64,000 bases of DNA from Ancylobacter radicis (GTDB lineage Bacteria; Pseudomonadota; Alphaproteobacteria; Rhizobiales; Xanthobacteraceae). The notes under the pieces are model-generated. The model was not told the DNA's origin. It saw nothing but the letters and a program-made list of their open reading frames with translations, and did no database searches. Each line of letters opens with the position of its first letter. Position 1 is the stretch's first letter. The stretch spans positions 236,791 to 300,790 of the forward strand of contig NZ_JAHCQH010000004.1 in NCBI RefSeq assembly GCF_018449475.1. The letters run 5' to 3'. Position numbers and translations under genes: made by a program. Below are positions 60,125 through 64,000 of this stretch, piece after piece.

Positions 60125-63100
60125 ACGGCTTCAACCTCTCGGACTGGGCGCTCCGCCACCGCTCGCTGGTCTGGTACTTCATGATCATGGCGTCGATCGC
60201 CGGCGCGCTCGCCTATTTCAATCTCGGTCGTGAAGAAGATCCCAACTTCACCATCAAGACGATGCTCATCACCGCCACCTGGCCGGGGGCGTCGATCGAG
60301 GACACCGCCACCCAGGTCACCGAGCGGATCGAGCGCAAGCTCGAGGAGATCACCACCCTCGACTACACCAAGAGCCAGACCGCGCCGGGCCGGACCACGA
60401 TCTTCCTCAATCTGCGGGACACCACGCAGGGGCGGGCGGTCAATGATACGTGGCTGCGGGTGCGCAACATCCTCACCGATATCAAGGGCGAACTGCCCGA
60501 GGGCGTGCAGGGGCCGTTCTTCAACGATGATTTCGGCGACGTCTACGGCAACATCTACGCCTTCACCTCCGATGGCCTGACCCAGCGCCAGCTGCGCGAT
60601 TATGCCGAAGCGGCGCGCGCGCAGATCCTCACCGTGCCCAATGTCGGCAAGGTCAATCTGGTCGGGGCCCAGGACGAGATCGTCTATCTGGAATTCTCCA
60701 CCCGCCAGATGGCCGCGCTCGGCCTGAGCCAGCAGACCATCATCGACGCGCTCAGCGCGCAGAACGCCGTCTCGCCCTCCGGCACCATCGAGGCCAATGG
60801 CGAGCGCGTCTCGGTCCGTACCAACGGCCAGTTCGCCTCGGAGAAGGATCTGAGCAAGGTCAATCTCTGGATCAATGACCGCTTCTTCCGCCTGTCGGAC
60901 GTGGCGACCATCACTCGCGGCTATGCAGATCCGCCCTCGTCGCTGTTCCGCTATAATGGGCAGCCCGCGATCGGCCTCGCCATCGGCATGAAGCCGGCGG
61001 CCAATCTGCTGGAGTTCGGCGAGGCGCTGTCGAAGGAAATGCGGCTCATCGAGGCCGAGCTTCCGGTTGGTGTCGGCGTGCATCTGGTGTCCGACCAGCC
61101 CCATGTCGTCGAGGAGGCGGTCGGCGGCTTCACCAAGGCGCTCGGCGAGGCGGTGGCGATCGTTCTGGTGGTGTCGTTCATCAGCCTGGGCATGCGCGCC
61201 GGTCTGGTGGTCGCGCTGTCGATCCCGCTGGTGCTGGCGATCACCTTCGTGGTGATGGAATATCTCGGCATTTCGCTCCAGCGCATCTCGCTCGGCGCGC
61301 TCATCATCGCCCTCGGCCTGCTGGTGGACGACGCCATGATCGCCGTCGAGATGATGGTCTCGCGGCTGGAGGTCGGCGACACGCTGGATAAGGCGGCGAC
61401 CTATGTCTACACCTCCACCGCCTTCCCGATGCTCACCGGCACGCTGGTCACGGTCGCCAGCTTCATTCCGGTCGGCCTCAATTCCAGCAGCGCCGGCGAG
61501 TTCACCTTCACCCTGTTCGTCGTCATCGCGGTCTCGCTGATCGTGTCATGGGTTGTCGCGGTGGTGTTCACACCGCTGCTCGGCGTCACCCTGCTGCCGA
61601 AATCCATGAAGAAGCACCATGACGAGGCCGGACGCTTCACCCGGCTGTTCCGCGCGGTGCTGCATTTCTGCGTGCGCTTCAAATGGCTGACCATCGCGGT
61701 CACGCTGGCGCTTTTTGCCGGCTCGGTCGTCGGCATGGGATTCGTGCAGCAGCAGTTCTTTCCGTCCTCCGACCGGCCCGAGGTCATTGTCGACTGGACC
61801 GCGCCGCAGAACGCCTCGATCACCGAGACCCGCGCGCAGATGGACCGGTTCGAGGCGATGCTGAAGGATGATCCCGACATCGCCTTCTGGTCCTCCTATG
61901 TCGGCGAAGGCGCGCAGCGTTTCCTGCTGTCCTTCGATGTGCAGCCCTCCAGCCCCAATTTCGGCCAGCTCGTCATCATGGCCAAGGGGCTCGAGGAGCG
62001 GGACCGGGTGATCAAGCGGCTCAAGGCCATCGGCGAAACCGAATTTGTCGGCACGGATGTGTTTGTCCATCCGCTGGACATCGGGCCGCCGGTCGGTCGC
62101 CCGATCCAGTACCGGATCAGCGGCCCGGACATCGGCAAGGTGCGGGCCTATGCCCAGGAAGTTGCCGCCATCATCGGCGCCAACCCCAACACCGACCGCG
62201 TGACCTATGACTGGAACGAGCCGGCCCGCGTCGTGAAGATCGACATCTTGCAGGACAAGGCGCGCCAATTGGGCGTCACCTCGCAGGATGTGGCGACGGT
62301 GCTGAACGGCGTCGTCGGCGGAACCACGGCGACGCAGATCCGCGACTCCATCTATCTGGTCGACGTCATCAGCCGGGCCCGCCCGACCGAGCGGGCCTCG
62401 ACCGAAACGCTGGAGAATCTTCAGATTCCGGCCCAGAACGGGAAATCCTTCCCGCTCGCGGCGATTGCCACTTTCCACTATGAAATGGAGCAGCCGATCC
62501 TCTGGCGGCGCAACCGCATCCCGACCATCACGGTCAAGGCCGGTCTCGTCTCCTCGGTCCAGCCGGCCACCGTGGTCGACCAGATCAAGCCGCAGATCGA
62601 CGCCTTCGCCGCCCGGCTGCCGGCCGCCTATCATGTCGTCACCGGCGGCGCGGTCGAGGAGAGTGCCAAGGGGCAGGGCCCGATCGTCGCCATCGCGCCC
62701 TTGATGCTGATCACCATGGCCACGCTGCTGATGTTCCAGCTCCAGAGCTTCCAGCGCCTGTTCCTGGTGGTGGCGGTCGCGCCGCTCGGCCTGATCGGCG
62801 TGGTCGCCGCGCTGCTGCCCTCCGGCGCCCCGCTGGGCTTCGTGGCAATCCTGGGCGTGCTCGCTTTGATCGGCATCCTGATCCGCAACTCGGTCATTCT
62901 GGTGGTGCAGATCGAGCATCTGATCGACACCGGGCATGACAGATGGCAGGCCGTGCTCGAAGCCACCGAGCACCGCATGCGGCCGATCATGCTCACCGCC
63001 GCGGCGGCCTCGCTGGCGCTGATCCCGATCTCGCGCGAGGTGTTCTGGGGCCCGATGGCCTACGCCATGATGGGCGGCATCATCGTCGGCACGGTGCTGA

Positions 63101-63204
63101 CGCTGCTGTTCCTGCCCGCGCTCTATGTCGCCTGGTTCCGCATCAAGGAGCCGACCGGCACGCCGGTCGACAAGCTCCCCGAGGGCGCGAAAACGCCCGC
63201 GTGA
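60121..63204 (+). CDS. RND efflux pump inner-membrane transporter
   Basis: A 1027-residue proton-driven RND pump (AcrB superfamily). The first helix is followed by the conserved REEDPNFTIKTMLITATWPGAS region, and TM4 carries the proton-relay pair in IIALGLLVDDAMIAVEMM. The second half repeats the fold with LIGILIRNSVILVVQIEHLI and ends with TLLFLPALYVAWF. The EEDP start and the pairing with two adaptors place it in the TriC/VexF-like HAE-1 branch rather than heavy-metal pumps. No outer-membrane channel gene follows, so a TolC-type protein elsewhere must be used. Confidence 0.95.
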   Translation: MNGFNLSDWALRHRSLVWYFMIMASIAGALAYFNLGREEDPNFTIKTMLITATWPGASIEDTATQVTERIERKLEEITTLDYTKSQTAPGRTTIFLNLRDTTQGRAVNDTWLRVRNILTDIKGELPEGVQGPFFNDDFGDVYGNIYAFTSDGLTQRQLRDYAEAARAQILTVPNVGKVNLVGAQDEIVYLEFSTRQMAALGLSQQTIIDALSAQNAVSPSGTIEANGERVSVRTNGQFASEKDLSKVNLWINDRFFRLSDVATITRGYADPPSSLFRYNGQPAIGLAIGMKPAANLLEFGEALSKEMRLIEAELPVGVGVHLVSDQPHVVEEAVGGFTKALGEAVAIVLVVSFISLGMRAGLVVALSIPLVLAITFVVMEYLGISLQRISLGALIIALGLLVDDAMIAVEMMVSRLEVGDTLDKAATYVYTSTAFPMLTGTLVTVASFIPVGLNSSSAGEFTFTLFVVIAVSLIVSWVVAVVFTPLLGVTLLPKSMKKHHDEAGRFTRLFRAVLHFCVRFKWLTIAVTLALFAGSVVGMGFVQQQFFPSSDRPEVIVDWTAPQNASITETRAQMDRFEAMLKDDPDIAFWSSYVGEGAQRFLLSFDVQPSSPNFGQLVIMAKGLEERDRVIKRLKAIGETEFVGTDVFVHPLDIGPPVGRPIQYRISGPDIGKVRAYAQEVAAIIGANPNTDRVTYDWNEPARVVKIDILQDKARQLGVTSQDVATVLNGVVGGTTATQIRDSIYLVDVISRARPTERASTETLENLQIPAQNGKSFPLAAIATFHYEMEQPILWRRNRIPTITVKAGLVSSVQPATVVDQIKPQIDAFAARLPAAYHVVTGGAVEESAKGQGPIVAIAPLMLITMATLLMFQLQSFQRLFLVVAVAPLGLIGVVAALLPSGAPLGFVAILGVLALIGILIRNSVILVVQIEHLIDTGHDRWQAVLEATEHRMRPIMLTAAAASLALIPISREVFWGPMAYAMMGGIIVGTVLTLLFLPALYVAWFRIKEPTGTPVDKLPEGAKTPA

Positions 63205-63221
63205 CGCTGGCCGTGCGGGGA

Positions 63222-63253
63222 CGCCCGCTCCCGGATCGGTGCGGGGGCGGGCG
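63222..63253 (+). terminator. Possible terminator of the RND operon
   Basis: CGCCCGC (63222-63228) pairs with GCGGGCG (63247-63253), with CCC/GGG extending inward, 18 bases after the RND stop. The following CATTTC is only weakly T-rich. Confidence 0.5.
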
Positions 63254-63274
63254 CATTTCACCGCCACGTCCTCG

Positions 63275-63640
63275 CCCTTACGCCGTCATGGCCGTGCCCG
63301 GACTTGATCCGGGGATCAACCCGGCCATCCACCTCCTGGCACGGCGCCGCCACCCCCTTACGCCGTCATGGCCGTCCCCGGACTTGATCCGGGGATCAAC
63401 CCGGCCATCCACGCCTTCCCCCCGATGCGCCCGAACCCAAGTCGTGGATCCCCGGGTCAATCCCGGGGATGACGGCGTGAGGGCGGGACGCGCGGCAAGG
63501 AACGGGCACCCAACCTCGGGTGCGACGCCGCCATTCCCATCCGCCGTCATGGCCGGGCTTGACCCGGCCATCCACGTCTTCTCCCGATGCGCTCGAATCC
63601 AAGTCGTGGATCCCCGGGTCAAGCCCGGGGATGACGGCGG
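63275..63640. repeat. Cluster of palindromic repeats (GCCGTCATGGCCG family)
   Basis: Two direct copies of 58 bp (63275-63332 and 63355-63412, 80-bp period) start TTACGCCGTCATGGCCGT and contain the palindrome GACTTGATCCGGGGATCAACCC. An inverted counterpart, GTGGATCCCCGGGTCAA with GGGGATGACGGCG, follows at about 63441-63478. A third forward/inverted pair lies at 63541-63640. The same element type occurs at 1631-1723. Confidence 0.85.
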
Positions 63641-64000
63641 GATAGGAGGGGACCGCATGAGCGCGGCGGTACGCGATCCCGGCTCGGCCTTTGGCCATCC
63701 GGGATGACAGGTGAGCTGCAATTCGGCGAGGAGTTAGGAATATTTGCCTAGACACAGTTCCCAAACTGCGCCATCATGCCCGCACCTGTCCTCACCGAGG
63801 GGTGCGTCCGGAGCGGCCGGCGTGGGGGATGGGGGCGGTGGCGTAGTGCGCGGGAGTAACGCACCCGGGTAATACGCGGCCCAAGTCGGATGTTCCCGTG
63901 CGGCGGAGCGCCGTTCACGGGCGGGATGCTACGCGCCTTGCGGCGCGTGGGCGCCGCCTTCAGTGGAGGATAGCAAGTCTGTCTCCTCCAGGGGCCATTC
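63641..64000. other. Terminal stretch without a recognised gene
   Basis: No convincing reading frame, RNA gene or promoter is seen. Short inverted repeats occur, for example GGAGGA...TCCTCC at about 63964-63989. The region may be upstream sequence for a gene beyond the window. Confidence 0.4.

Noticed and set aside
63275..63640. CRISPR array or prophage attachment site
   Set aside because: Repeat spacing and orientation are irregular and the units match a dispersed palindromic element seen elsewhere in the window; no integrase is nearby.

Overview
The window is GC-rich, densely coded DNA from an alphaproteobacterium of the order Hyphomicrobiales (Rhizobiales). Supporting signs are a GAAC-N7-GAAC LexA box before recA, the F1-ATPase zeta-subunit family (DUF1476), a liv operon that also carries a DUF6867-type membrane protein, many small secreted SH3-type proteins, and several interspersed palindromic repeat families typical of this order. 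Gene content would fit a Xanthobacteraceae-like genome, but that is inference only. It looks chromosomal: no insertion sequence, prophage, CRISPR array, rRNA or tRNA was recognised.

Layout. 1-5.7 kb: histidine utilisation (hutH cut by the window edge, hutG, hutU), a VOC-fold protein, and the opposing repressor gene hutC. 5.7-11.1 kb: recA and alaS, followed by about 1.1 kb of non-coding DNA in which the 3' end of alaS and its downstream flank are tandemly duplicated. 11.1-18.4 kb: cyclic-nucleotide-gated K+ channel, icd, trmJ, murI, a lytic transglycosylase, a small coiled-coil/TM protein and rpsD. 18.5-23.6 kb (minus strand): purC-purS-coiled-coil protein-purQ-purL followed by bolA and a monothiol glutaredoxin. 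23.9-32.7 kb: zeta subunit, two secreted SH3-repeat proteins (one with a recent internal duplication), purB, rpe, a small secreted protein, a P1-family peptidase and ccdA. 32.8-38.7 kb: the branched-chain amino-acid ABC transporter livHMGF, a DUF6867-like protein and livJ.

39-47.8 kb: a RutF-like flavin reductase, a BaiN-like flavoprotein coupled to a KamA/EpmB radical SAM protein, a three-gene molybdenum-hydroxylase maturation operon (split XdhC plus a MoCF-MobA-like fusion), an orphan BcsS, DUF488 and a HerA-like ATPase. 47.9-51.1 kb: a TakP-like TRAP transporter (dctP-dctQ-dctM). 51.4-53.6 kb: a secreted phytase-like esterase/beta-propeller protein behind a candidate Pho box. 53.8-57 kb: an ABC exporter operon. 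57-63.2 kb: a TetR regulator facing a two-adaptor RND efflux operon, with two related palindromic operators between them. 63.2-64 kb: repeat-rich DNA without a recognisable gene.

Most of the window is conserved housekeeping and transport. The least explained elements are the alaS-tail duplication, the 12.4-kb tandem hairpin array, the duplicated SH3 blocks, the HerA/DUF488 pair and the conserved but unassigned small proteins inside the pur and liv operons. No clearly new multi-gene system is demonstrated.
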